From: Rhodoferax sp.
GTDB taxonomy: Bacteria; Pseudomonadota; Gammaproteobacteria; Burkholderiales; Burkholderiaceae_C
NCBI RefSeq assembly: GCF_023701345.1
Contig: NZ_JAMPXE010000009.1
Span: 1-44,364, forward strand
DNA length: 44,364 bases
Direction: 5' to 3'
The notes beneath the pieces were generated by a model, which had not been told where the DNA came from, searched no databases, and saw only the letters and a list, made by a program, of their open reading frames with translations. Shown here piece by piece: positions 19,871 to 27,651 of this stretch (its first letter is position 1; every line of letters begins with the position of its first letter). Made by a program: the position numbers and the translations under genes.

Positions 19871-22171
19871 TCAATCCTCCTTGGCTTGTTCGCCGTTACT
19901 GGCCGCGCCCGGTGCCGGAGGCGCGACGTATTTCGGCAGTGACACATACAACGTGGCCCCCGCGCCGGGTGCACTTTGCGCCCAGACCCGCCCGCCCATG
20001 CGCGTCACAGCCTTGCTCACCAGCGCCAGGCCAATGCCGGTGCCGGGGTAGTCTTCGGCGCGCTGCAGGCGCTGAAAAATATCAAAAATCCGGTCATGGA
20101 ATTGCATGTCAAAGCCGATGCCGTTGTCGCGCACCCACAGCGTACACGCATCCCCCTCATCCCGGGCGCCAATTTCGACCAGCGGTGGTTTGGCATTGCC
20201 GCTGAATTTGAGCGCATTTTCCAGCAGATTGCGTAGCACCAGCGCGACACCGTCGCGGTCGGCCAACACCACCAGCGCCGGCATCTCGATGCGAACCTCG
20301 GCACCCTGCTGGTCGATTTGTCGGGATTGCTCGGCCAGCACCGCCTGCACCAGTTCGCGCAGCGGCAGCGGCACGCTTCGCAGGGTGCGCCGCTCCATGC
20401 GTGAATAGGCCAGCAGGTCGTCGATCAGCGTGGTCATCTGGCGCGCCCCTTGCCGGATGTTGTCAACAAACAGGCGGCCGTCGGCGCTCAATTGCGCCGC
20501 GCATTCTTCTTGCAGCAGCGCGCTGTAACCGTCGATGCCGCGCAGCGGCGACTTGAGGTCGTGCGAGACCGAATAGGCAAACGTGTCGAGCTCCTGGTTG
20601 GCCTGCGTCAACTGCGCCGTGCGCTCGGCCACGCGCTGCTCCAGTTCGGCGTTGAGCTTGCGCACTTCGAGCTCGGCGCGCTTGCGCTCGGTGATGTCCT
20701 GAAAGAATCCATGGACCCGGTGTTGCTGTGCATCTGCCTGTCCAATGGTGTGGACAATGCGCACATGGCCTTTGGCGGTGATGATTTCCAGTTCCAGGTC
20801 AAACGGCTCGCCCTGCTCGATGGCGCGTCGCACCGCCTGCTCGATCGTTGCCCTGCAAGCTGGGGCATAAAAATTGACACCTTCGTCTACGGTCGGATCA
20901 AACCCCGGGTCCACTTCATGAATTTTGTAAACCTCGGGTGTCCAAGTCTGTTTGCCGGTTGCAACATCAAATTCCCAGCCGCCGACCTTTCCCATCTGCT
21001 CCGTTTCCGCCAGCAAACGCTGGCTTTTGGTGAGGGCCGCATGCGCCTGCTTTTGCTCCTCGAGCGCGAGCAACAGGGCGCCGCGCGATTCAGTGACCTG
21101 CGCCAGCAACCGTGTGGATTCGGCCTCGGCGCCGGCACGCTGTCGCGCAGCATCATCGAGCAAAGCGCGCACCGCGTCGATTTCGGCAATGTCAGCGGGC
21201 GGCGCATCCGCCACACCCGGCTGTGCCAGCTGTGCCACAGCGCGACCCAATCGTCGCGCGGCCAGGCCGCCACCGAGCAACCCGCTCAAGCTCGCGCCGA
21301 GCACCAGCAACGCCAGCGCGGTGGTCGCCGCCACGATCGGCGCGCGGTACAGGTCGGGCGGTATCTCGACCTGCACCGACCAGGGCGACCGCGTTGATGC
21401 GGCAGTGAAGCGCGCGCCCCGGCTGAGGGCATCGGCAGCGCTCACACCCGCCGGTGCATGCTGCGCGATCACGGCGCCGGTGCTGTCGCGCAGCGTCAGC
21501 GCCCAGCCGTCGGGCAGCGCCACGCGTTGCAAACGCTGTTGAAATTCGGACGCTGTCAGCGTGGTGAGAAGCAGGAAAGCGGTTTTGCCGTGGCGCTGGC
21601 CCGGCACCACAATGGCCACCAGCGGCTCGTTGACGACCGGCCCCGGCACAAGGTCGCCGACGGCCGGCTGGCCCGTTTCGATGGCGACCGGTACCGCGGC
21701 GCGCCCTTTGGGGCGCGGCAAGATGGGCAATGCGGTGCTCCACGGAACCCGCGTGTTGAGCAGCATCTGCTGTGTCATGTCGGCCAGGATGACGTGGCTG
21801 CCAAAGCTGGCGTGATAGCCCTGTGCCTCCTGGTAAAAAGCTTCGCGCCGCGCCGCGTCATTGGCCAGCGGCGACGCTGCCAGCAGCTGCAGGCCCTGGA
21901 TGCGCGCCGTCAGCTCGTTGTCGATCGCGGTGGCCAAATTTTGCGCCACATTGGCGGCGAGCTGGTCGCGCTGAGACTGGTCATTGCGCACACTGTTGTA
22001 GCCCAGATAAGCCGCCAGCAGGATCAGCGGCACCACGCTGATCCAGATCAGCCGGGTCAGGTAGCGCTGTATCGTCAGGCCCGACCCGAGCCCGCGCACA
22101 GGCAAGTTGCCGGGATTTGCCCGGCGAAATAGCTTGTCAAACAGTTGTGCCCCCCTGCGATCCCGTTTCAT
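19871..22171 (-). CDS. Membrane sensor histidine kinase with periplasmic sensor and PAS domain
   Basis: A 766-residue transmembrane kinase. Membrane segment 1 is at about residues 37-60 and segment 2 at about 280-305, bracketing a roughly 220-residue periplasmic sensor that looks Cache-like by layout. A linker helix with coiled-coil character, a PAS domain (about 390-500, ending in GFFQDITERKRAE), a HisKA domain with SVSHDLKSPLRG (phospho-acceptor His near 536), and a HATPase_c domain follow. The ATPase boxes are intact: NLLENALKFSG, DNGIGFD and GTGIGLALV. The ligand is unknown. It heads a three-gene operon with a receiver and a cyclic-di-GMP enzyme. The ATG at 22171 has only a weak ribosome binding site. 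Confidence 0.92.
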   Translation of the reverse strand: MKRDRRGAQLFDKLFRRANPGNLPVRGLGSGLTIQRYLTRLIWISVVPLILLAAYLGYNSVRNDQSQRDQLAANVAQNLATAIDNELTARIQGLQLLAASPLANDAARREAFYQEAQGYHASFGSHVILADMTQQMLLNTRVPWSTALPILPRPKGRAAVPVAIETGQPAVGDLVPGPVVNEPLVAIVVPGQRHGKTAFLLLTTLTASEFQQRLQRVALPDGWALTLRDSTGAVIAQHAPAGVSAADALSRGARFTAASTRSPWSVQVEIPPDLYRAPIVAATTALALLVLGASLSGLLGGGLAARRLGRAVAQLAQPGVADAPPADIAEIDAVRALLDDAARQRAGAEAESTRLLAQVTESRGALLLALEEQKQAHAALTKSQRLLAETEQMGKVGGWEFDVATGKQTWTPEVYKIHEVDPGFDPTVDEGVNFYAPACRATIEQAVRRAIEQGEPFDLELEIITAKGHVRIVHTIGQADAQQHRVHGFFQDITERKRAELEVRKLNAELEQRVAERTAQLTQANQELDTFAYSVSHDLKSPLRGIDGYSALLQEECAAQLSADGRLFVDNIRQGARQMTTLIDDLLAYSRMERRTLRSVPLPLRELVQAVLAEQSRQIDQQGAEVRIEMPALVVLADRDGVALVLRNLLENALKFSGNAKPPLVEIGARDEGDACTLWVRDNGIGFDMQFHDRIFDIFQRLQRAEDYPGTGIGLALVSKAVTRMGGRVWAQSAPGAGATLYVSLPKYVAPPAPGAASNGEQAKED

Positions 22172-22242
22172 TCCGTCAAGCTCCAGTCGTGTTGCGATGG
22201 TGTTGCCTGCTGCCCAAGGACATCATACGCTTGCATGGTTGC

Positions 22243-22270
22243 TTGACAACCGTACGCATTAGCGTACTAT
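22243..22270 (+). promoter_or_regulatory. Promoter and operator of yefM-yoeB
   Basis: TTGACA (22243-22248, a perfect -35) is followed after 16 bases by TACTAT (22265-22270, -10). A perfect palindrome GTACGC-ATTA-GCGTAC (22252-22267) fills the spacer. An operator between -35 and -10 fits autorepression by the YefM antitoxin or the YefM-YoeB complex. Confidence 0.75.
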
Positions 22271-22294
22271 ATGGCTTCTTTGAAGGAGCACGAA

Positions 22295-22537
22295 ATGAAC
22301 ACACTTACCGCCAGCGAAGCGCGCGCAAACCTGTACCGGCTCATCGATCAAACCGTTGAGTCTCATGAGCCGATCATCATTTCCGGAAAACGCGCCAGTG
22401 CCGTGCTGCTTTCCGCAGAAGATTGGAGCGCAATTCAAGAAACCCTGTACCTGTTGGCCGTGCCTGGCATGCGTGAGTCCATCAAGGAGGGCATGGCCGA
22501 GCCCCTTGCAAAAAGTTCGAAAGTGCTTGAGTGGTGA
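22295..22537 (+). CDS. yefM: Antitoxin, Phd/YefM family
   Basis: An 80-residue antitoxin that should bind and block the adjacent ribosome-dependent RNase and repress the operon. It opens MNTLTASEARANLYRLIDQ, the usual YefM DNA-binding start, and continues EPIIISGKRASAVLLSAEDW, the family core. Start ATG 22295 has AAGGAG at 22283-22288; an in-frame ATG at 22271 would overlap the -10 and is rejected. The stop overlaps the toxin start by four bases (GTGA). Base composition is more AT-rich than in the flanking dcw and lpxC genes, which suggests acquisition. Confidence 0.94.
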   Translation: MNTLTASEARANLYRLIDQTVESHEPIIISGKRASAVLLSAEDWSAIQETLYLLAVPGMRESIKEGMAEPLAKSSKVLEW

Positions 22538-22797
22538 GCTGGGAAATTGTTTATTCCAGGCAAGCCATGAAGGACGCCAAGAAGCTTGCTGCAAGTGGTC
22601 TTAAGCCAAAGGCGCAAGAACTTCTCGCGGCTCTTGTCAACGACCCATTTCAAAATCCACCACCCTTCGAAAAGTTGGTCGGTGATCTTGCTGGCGCATA
22701 CTCTCGACGCATCAATATTCAGCACCGCATGGTGTACGAGGTCTTTACCCAAGAGAAGGCGGTTCGTATCCTGCGTATGTGGACACACTATGAGTAA
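22534..22797 (+). CDS. yoeB: Toxin, Txe/YoeB family endoribonuclease
   Basis: An 87-residue RelE-fold mRNA interferase that cleaves translated mRNA in the ribosomal A site. The protein reads MSWEIVYSRQAMKDAKKL at the start and NIQHRMVYEV near the end, as in Txe/YoeB. Residues matching the YoeB catalytic set are visible: Glu in PPFEKL, Arg in YSRRINIQHR, and His in the C-terminal WTHYE. The GTG at 22534 gives the family-typical Met-Ser-Trp start and a 4-base overlap with yefM; the GTG at 22531 adds one residue. It looks intact. Confidence 0.93.
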   Translation: MSWEIVYSRQAMKDAKKLAASGLKPKAQELLAALVNDPFQNPPPFEKLVGDLAGAYSRRINIQHRMVYEVFTQEKAVRILRMWTHYE

Positions 22798-22815
22798 CCC
22801 TACTTAGACTTGACC

Positions 22816-23457
22816 ATGTACATCCCCAAACACTTTGATGAGCCCCGGGTTGAGGTTTTGCACGCGCTGATGCGTGCGCGCCCCCTGGCTACATTGGTGA
22901 CCCTGTCAGCCGACGGCCTCAACGCCAATCACATCCCCTTGCTGCTGTCGGACGAACCCGCGCCGCTGGGCACTTTGCGTGGCCATGTGGCCCGCGCCAA
23001 CACCCTCTGGCGCGATGCCGCGCAAGACCTTGACGTGCTGGCGGTGTTCCACGGCTCCGATGCCTACATCACGCCGTCGTGGTATCCGGGCAAAGCGGAA
23101 AACGGCAAGGCCGTGCCCACCTGGAACTATGCGGTCGCGCACGCCTACGGCCGTCTGCGCGTGATGGATGATGCGGTGTGGTTGCGCGCCCACCTGGAAG
23201 CACTCACCCGCAACCATGAGGCAACGATGCCTGAGCCCTGGCACGTCTCCGATGCGCCGCAGGACTACATCGAGAAGATGATGGCTGCGGTGGTCGGGAT
23301 CGAGATTGTGATCACCCGGCTGCTGGGCAAATGGAAGGTCAGCCAAAATCAGCCGGCGCAAAACCAGGCCGGCGTCATTGCGGGTTTGCGTGCGCGTGCC
23401 GACGTGCAGTCGCTGGTCATGGCAGAGCTGATAAAAGTAAAATCGGCCGGTGCTTAA
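22816..23457 (+). CDS. PaiB-like FMN-binding protein
   Basis: A 213-residue protein of the PaiB/FMN-binding split-barrel family, starting [29 protein letters not shown] and containing [15 protein letters not shown] and [13 protein letters not shown], both typical of this family. In Bacillus PaiB is described as a negative regulator of sporulation and protease genes; in proteobacteria the role is unclear and probably flavin-dependent. ATG 22816 is chosen over a TTG at 22810. The last 8 bases overlap the lpxC start, so lpxC may be translated from the same message. Confidence 0.9.
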   Translation: MYIPKHFDEPRVEVLHALMRARPLATLVTLSADGLNANHIPLLLSDEPAPLGTLRGHVARANTLWRDAAQDLDVLAVFHGSDAYITPSWYPGKAENGKAVPTWNYAVAHAYGRLRVMDDAVWLRAHLEALTRNHEATMPEPWHVSDAPQDYIEKMMAAVVGIEIVITRLLGKWKVSQNQPAQNQAGVIAGLRARADVQSLVMAELIKVKSAGA

Positions 23458-24373
23458 ACAACGAACCCTCAAAACATTGACGCGTGCCGTGGGCATGGGG
23501 CTGCACAGCGGCCAGCGGGTGGAAATCACCTTGCGCCCGGCGCCGCCTGACACCGGCATCGTGTTCCGGCGTGTCGACCTGCCCGAGCCGGTGGACATTC
23601 CGGTGTCGGCGCTGGCCGTCACCGACACGCGCATGGCCTCGACCATTTCCACCGGCAGCGCCAAGGTGCACACGGTCGAGCACCTGATGTCGGCCTGTGC
23701 CGGCCTGGGCGTGGACAACCTCTATGTGGACATTACCGCTGAAGAAGTGCCGATCCTGGACGGCTCGGCGGCTTCGTTTGTGTTCTTGCTGCAAAGCGCC
23801 GGCATTGAATTGCAAAATGCGCCCAAACGCTTCGTTCGCCTGTTGTCACCGGTGGAAGTGCGCCAGGGTGAGGGCGACAACGTCAAGTGGGCGCGACTCG
23901 AACCCTACCATGGCTACCGGCTCAGTTTCGAGATCGAATTCAGCCACCCGGCGGTGGACGCCACCGGCCAGCGTGTGCTGTTTGACATGAGCCTGGGCTC
24001 GTATTCCAAAGACATTGCCCGCGCCCGCACCTTTGGTTTTACCAAAGACGTCGAGATGATGCGCGCCAACGGTCTGGCCCTGGGTGGCGGTCTGGACAAC
24101 GCCATCGTGATGGACGACTACAAGGTGCTCAATGCCGGTGGCCTGCGTTACGACGACGAGTTTGTCAAACACAAAATCCTCGATGCCATGGGCGATCTGT
24201 ACCTGCTGGGCAAACCCCTGCTGGCCAGCTACAGCGCTTTCCGGTCGGGCCATGCGCTCAACAACCTGCTGCTGCGCGAGCTGCTGAACCACCGCGAAGC
24301 CTGGGACGTGGTGACGTTCGAGAACGAAAAGCTGGCACCGACCGGTTTTGCCCAACTGGCACGCGCCTGGTAG
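23450..24373 (+). CDS. lpxC: UDP-3-O-acyl-N-acetylglucosamine deacetylase LpxC
   Basis: Zinc enzyme for the committed step of lipid A synthesis, cytoplasmic. The 307-residue protein has the family start [20 protein letters not shown]. The metal ligands are visible: His in [10 protein letters not shown] (about residue 78), and His and Asp in [11 protein letters not shown]. The catalytic His is in RSGHALNN near 267. The length matches E. coli LpxC (305). The start is GTG 23450, inside the end of the PaiB-like gene. In many proteobacteria lpxC directly follows ftsZ; here about 8 kb of signalling and toxin-antitoxin genes separate them. Confidence 0.97.
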   Translation: MLKQRTLKTLTRAVGMGLHSGQRVEITLRPAPPDTGIVFRRVDLPEPVDIPVSALAVTDTRMASTISTGSAKVHTVEHLMSACAGLGVDNLYVDITAEEVPILDGSAASFVFLLQSAGIELQNAPKRFVRLLSPVEVRQGEGDNVKWARLEPYHGYRLSFEIEFSHPAVDATGQRVLFDMSLGSYSKDIARARTFGFTKDVEMMRANGLALGGGLDNAIVMDDYKVLNAGGLRYDDEFVKHKILDAMGDLYLLGKPLLASYSAFRSGHALNNLLLRELLNHREAWDVVTFENEKLAPTGFAQLARAW

Positions 24374-24385
24374 GTGCGACTGACC

Positions 24386-24562
24386 ATGCTGTTGTTTCGC
24401 TGGCTGGTCTTTTTGATGTTGTTGGGGGCCCTGGTGTCCTTTGCGTGTTATGCGGCTACCGGCAACCCGCGCTTCAAACACTATGGCTGGGTGACCCTGA
24501 AGTGGGCCCTGCTGTTGGCGTTCGGCTTTTTTGCCGTGCTGATTCTGCAGCGGGTGGTGTGA
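24386..24562 (+). CDS. Small membrane protein of unknown function
   Basis: A 58-residue protein with two hydrophobic helices (about residues 4-26 and 37-56) joined by a short loop with GNPRFKHYGW. Nothing indicates a catalytic function. ATG 24386 lies 12 bases after lpxC; a GTG at 24374 is also in frame. Position directly after lpxC suggests co-transcription. No family name is claimed; it could help an envelope complex, but that is speculation. Confidence 0.65.
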   Translation: MLLFRWLVFLMLLGALVSFACYAATGNPRFKHYGWVTLKWALLLAFGFFAVLILQRVV

Positions 24563-24658
24563 GTCCGGTGTGCGATCAGACCCACAGCACTGGATTTTTC
24601 TGGCTAAATTTGTCTTAACTCAGCTAGCACGTCATTTTTAAATGGCAACATCGGGCCC

Positions 24659-25102
24659 ATGAACAAAAAATCATCCTTGCTTTTGCGCAGCCTCCAGCGC
24701 GGCTTTACCCTGATCGAGTTGATGGTGGTGTTGCTCATCATTGGCGTGCTGGCAGCCTTGATCGTGCCCAATGTGCTGGACCGCGCAGACGATGCGCGCG
24801 TCACGGCGGCCAAAACCGATGTCGCCAACCTGATGCAGGCCCTGAAACTCTACCGCCTCGACAACCAGCGCTACCCCAGCGCCGAGCAGGGCTTGCAGGC
24901 GCTGCTGGTCAAGCCCACCACGGACCCGGTACCAGCCAACTGGAAAAACTACCTTGACAAGCTGCCGCAAGACCCCTGGGGCCAGTCTTATGTCTATCTG
25001 AACCCTGGCATCAAGGGCGAAGTCGATGTGATGTCGTATGGCGCCGATGGCCAGTCCGGTGGTGAAGGCCGCAATGCAGACATCGGCAGCTGGCAGCCCT
25101 GA
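24659..25102 (+). CDS. gspG: Type II secretion major pseudopilin GspG
   Basis: Main subunit of the periplasmic pseudopilus that pushes substrates through the secretin. The 147-residue protein has the prepilin peptidase site RGFTLIELMVVL (cleavage after Gly, Glu at +5), the hydrophobic helix and the GspG-specific globular part with YRLDNQRYPSAEQGLQAL and QDPWGQSYVYLNPG. The C-terminus SYGADGQSGGEGRNADIGSW carries the calcium-binding loop of major pseudopilins. ATG 24659 follows a 96-base gap after the small membrane protein gene, so a promoter may lie there, although no strong one is recognisable. Confidence 0.97.
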   Translation: MNKKSSLLLRSLQRGFTLIELMVVLLIIGVLAALIVPNVLDRADDARVTAAKTDVANLMQALKLYRLDNQRYPSAEQGLQALLVKPTTDPVPANWKNYLDKLPQDPWGQSYVYLNPGIKGEVDVMSYGADGQSGGEGRNADIGSWQP

Positions 25103-25580
25103 GTTGTCACGCCGTCGCCCCCGACCCCGACCTGCGCCTGGCTTTACCTTGCTGGAGTTGCTGGTGGTGCTGGCGATCGTGGCCATGGCCTCTGTCGGTG
25201 TGGGTTTTGCCATGCGCGACGGCACCCAAACCCAGCTGGAGCGTGAAGCCCTGCGCCTGTCGGCCTTGTTCGAGTCAGCCCGTGCGCGCGCGCAGATCAG
25301 TGGCATACCGGTGCGCTGGCGGGTGACCACGCAGGGATTTCAGTTTGAGGGTTTGCCGCCGTCCGAGCGATCAGAGGATGATTTGCCGCAAGCCTGGCTG
25401 GATGCGGACACCACGGCCAGCGTCGACATGCCAGGCCAGCCCGACACCCTTTTATTGGGCCCCGAACCCATCATTGAGCCGCAAGGCGTGACCTTGCTGT
25501 CGCGCAGCCAGCCCGCGCAGCACGTGCGTTTGGCCACCGACGGCGTGCGGCCATTCACGGTGCAGGCGGCTACACCGTGA
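25074..25580 (+). CDS. gspH: Type II secretion minor pseudopilin GspH
   Basis: A roughly 168-residue minor pseudopilin with prepilin site APGFTLLELLVVLAIVAM and a globular domain typical of GspH/FimT. The start is uncertain. ATG 25074 has GAAGG just upstream and overlaps gspG; ATG 25038 is longer; a TTG at 25104 directly after the gspG stop would give the shortest leader. The stop overlaps gspI by four bases (GTGA). It is probably part of the pseudopilus tip complex with GspI, GspJ and GspK. Confidence 0.88.
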   Translation: MQTSAAGSPELSRRRPRPRPAPGFTLLELLVVLAIVAMASVGVGFAMRDGTQTQLEREALRLSALFESARARAQISGIPVRWRVTTQGFQFEGLPPSERSEDDLPQAWLDADTTASVDMPGQPDTLLLGPEPIIEPQGVTLLSRSQPAQHVRLATDGVRPFTVQAATP

Positions 25581-25936
25581 AACGGTTTGTCCGCGGTTTT
25601 ACCCTGGTCGAAGTGCTGGTGGCACTGGCCATCGTCGCCATCGCCCTGATGGCAGGTTTGCAGGCCACGGCAGCGCTCACCAAGCACGCGCAGCGCCAGT
25701 CAGACATGGTGCTGGCGCAGTTGTGCGCTGAAAACGAACTGGTCAAAATCCGTCTGCTTAAACAAATGCCCGACGTCGGCGATACCATTGTGGCTTGCCA
25801 GCAGGCCGGGCGCAGCCTGACGGTGGCGCTGGTGGTGCGCCCCACGCCCAACCCCAACTTCAGGCGCGTTGATGCCCGGGTGCTGGACGGCGAGGCGCCG
25901 ATCTGGCGCCTGACCACCGTGGTGGGGCGCTACTGA
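25577..25936 (+). CDS. gspI: Type II secretion minor pseudopilin GspI
   Basis: A 119-residue minor pseudopilin with a short leader and the prepilin site VRGFTLVEVLVALAIVAIAL. It is the usual GspI size and likely nucleates the tip complex with GspJ and GspK in the inner membrane. GTG 25577 overlaps the gspH stop (GTGA), and its own stop overlaps the gspJ start (TGATG). The globular part contains ENELVKIRLLKQMPDVGD, in line with GspI. Confidence 0.94.
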   Translation: MKRFVRGFTLVEVLVALAIVAIALMAGLQATAALTKHAQRQSDMVLAQLCAENELVKIRLLKQMPDVGDTIVACQQAGRSLTVALVVRPTPNPNFRRVDARVLDGEAPIWRLTTVVGRY

Positions 25937-26673
25937 TGCGGCGCGCCACGGGTTGCCGGGGCTTTACCCTGATTGAATTGCTGGTAGCGATCAGCCTGAT
26001 GGCTTTGATGACGGTGTTGAGCTGGCGCGGCCTGGACGGCGTCAGCCGCGCGCAAATCCGCTTGCAACAGCAGTCCGATGACGTGCTGGCGCTGCAGGCC
26101 ACGCTGGCGCAGTGGGGTGCCGACCTGGAGGCCATGGCCGAGCAGCCCGACACGCCCAGCCTGGACTGGGACGGCCGGGCGTTGCGCATCGTCCGGCGCA
26201 GCAGTGCGGGGCAGGGGGAAGGCCTGCACGTAGTGGCCTGGGCCCGACGCAGCGAGGCAGGCCAGGGCCTGTGGCTGCGCTGGCAGTCGCCGCCCCTGCT
26301 GACACGCAGCGAACTGGCGCTGGCCTGGCAAAAAGCGCAGGTCTGGGCGCAAACGCCGAGCGACGACGACCTGGTGCGCGAGGTGCGCACGGTGGCGCTC
26401 GACCAGTGGCAGATTTTTTATTACCGCGGCAATGCCTGGAGCAATCCGCTGTCAAGCGTCGGCAGCACAGAGGCGGCAGGCACGGATACAGATGCAGATG
26501 CCGATGCCGAGCCTGCCACGGATAAACCGCCCGTGCCGCAGCCCACTGCCACGACCGCCCTGGCTACGGTGCCCGATGGGGTGCGGCTGGTGTTGACGCT
26601 ATCACCCGGTCAGGCCATCCATGGCACCCTGACGCGCGATTGGGTGCGCGGCTCGATGGGGGGCGGCAAATGA
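25936..26673 (+). CDS. gspJ: Type II secretion minor pseudopilin GspJ
   Basis: A 245-residue pseudopilin with prepilin site CRGFTLIELLVAISLMALM and the GspJ pattern of LSWRGLDGVSRAQ followed by a beta-rich domain. The C-terminal third has a low-complexity insertion rich in Asp, Ala, Thr and Pro (about residues 180-215), longer than in the average GspJ and likely a disordered, possibly metal-binding loop. ATG 25936 overlaps gspI (TGATG), and the stop overlaps gspK (ATGA). Confidence 0.93.
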   Translation: MRRATGCRGFTLIELLVAISLMALMTVLSWRGLDGVSRAQIRLQQQSDDVLALQATLAQWGADLEAMAEQPDTPSLDWDGRALRIVRRSSAGQGEGLHVVAWARRSEAGQGLWLRWQSPPLLTRSELALAWQKAQVWAQTPSDDDLVREVRTVALDQWQIFYYRGNAWSNPLSSVGSTEAAGTDTDADADAEPATDKPPVPQPTATTALATVPDGVRLVLTLSPGQAIHGTLTRDWVRGSMGGGK

Positions 26674-27635
26674 GGGCGCAACGCGGCGCGGCCATTTTGA
26701 CCGCCATGCTCACCGTGGTGCTGGTGGCGACGCTGGCGTCCGCCATGCTGTGGCAGCAATGGCGCGCCGTGGAGGTGGAATCAGCCCAGCGCACCCGCGT
26801 GCAGGCGGCCTGGGTTCTGACCGGTGCCCTCGATTGGGCGCGTTTGATTTTGCGTGAAGACGCGCGCCAGGGCGGCCCCGACTATCTGTCCGAGCCCTGG
26901 GCGGTGGCGCTGGCGCCGGCGCGCCTGACCACTTTTTTGGCTGCCGAGCGTGGCGAGGCGCTGGTGGGTGATGATGCCGATGGCGTGCAGGATGCTTTTC
27001 TGGCCGGCAACCTGCAGGACCTGCAGGCGCGCATGAATGTGAGCAACCTGATTGACAACGGCAAGCTGCATGAGGCCAGCATGGCGGCCTGGACCAAGCT
27101 GTTCAAACAATTGAACCTGCCTGAGTCCGAGTTGTTGACCTTGTCGCAGCAACTGTTGCTGGCCTACGCCCCGGGCACCGATAAAGAAACCGCGGCGCGC
27201 GCGCCCTTGCGTCCGCAGGCTGTTGCTGATTTGCGCTGGCTGGGTTTGTCGCCAGCCACCCTGCAGGTCTTGCAACCGTTTGTGACCCTGCTGCCGGCGC
27301 GCACCCCGGTCAACCTCAATACGGCAACGCCAGAGGTGCTGATGGCGTGCATTCCCAAGCTGGACATGGCACGGGCGCGTGCCCTGGAGGCCGCACGCGA
27401 CATGCGACACCTGAGCACACTGTCCGATGCGGAGAAACGTGTCGGCGATGCCGGGATCAAACTGAATGCCGAATCGCACGCCATAGCCAGCCGTTTTTTC
27501 AGCGTGACCGGGCAGCTCCGGGTCGGCCAGGCCACGCTGCAGGAGACCTCGGTACTGCAACGCGATGGTATGGAAGTAAAAATTCTGAGCCGCACGCGTG
27601 AAGTCGTCCAATGGCGCTCGCCACTCTTACAATGA
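26670..27635 (+). CDS. gspK: Type II secretion minor pseudopilin GspK
   Basis: Large tip pseudopilin of 321 residues. It has the RGAAILTAMLTVVLVATLAS leader helix without a Glu at +5, which is the hallmark of GspK, followed by the big alpha-helical insertion. Motifs such as DLQARMNVSNLID and the helix-hairpin region TPVNLNTATPEVLMA fit the family. ATG 26670 overlaps the gspJ stop. The frame extends upstream to 26640 within gspJ but the overlap start is preferred. GspK caps the pseudopilus and limits its length. Confidence 0.94.
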   Translation: MRAQRGAAILTAMLTVVLVATLASAMLWQQWRAVEVESAQRTRVQAAWVLTGALDWARLILREDARQGGPDYLSEPWAVALAPARLTTFLAAERGEALVGDDADGVQDAFLAGNLQDLQARMNVSNLIDNGKLHEASMAAWTKLFKQLNLPESELLTLSQQLLLAYAPGTDKETAARAPLRPQAVADLRWLGLSPATLQVLQPFVTLLPARTPVNLNTATPEVLMACIPKLDMARARALEAARDMRHLSTLSDAEKRVGDAGIKLNAESHAIASRFFSVTGQLRVGQATLQETSVLQRDGMEVKILSRTREVVQWRSPLLQ

Positions 27636-27651
27636 TCTGAAACTGCGCACC

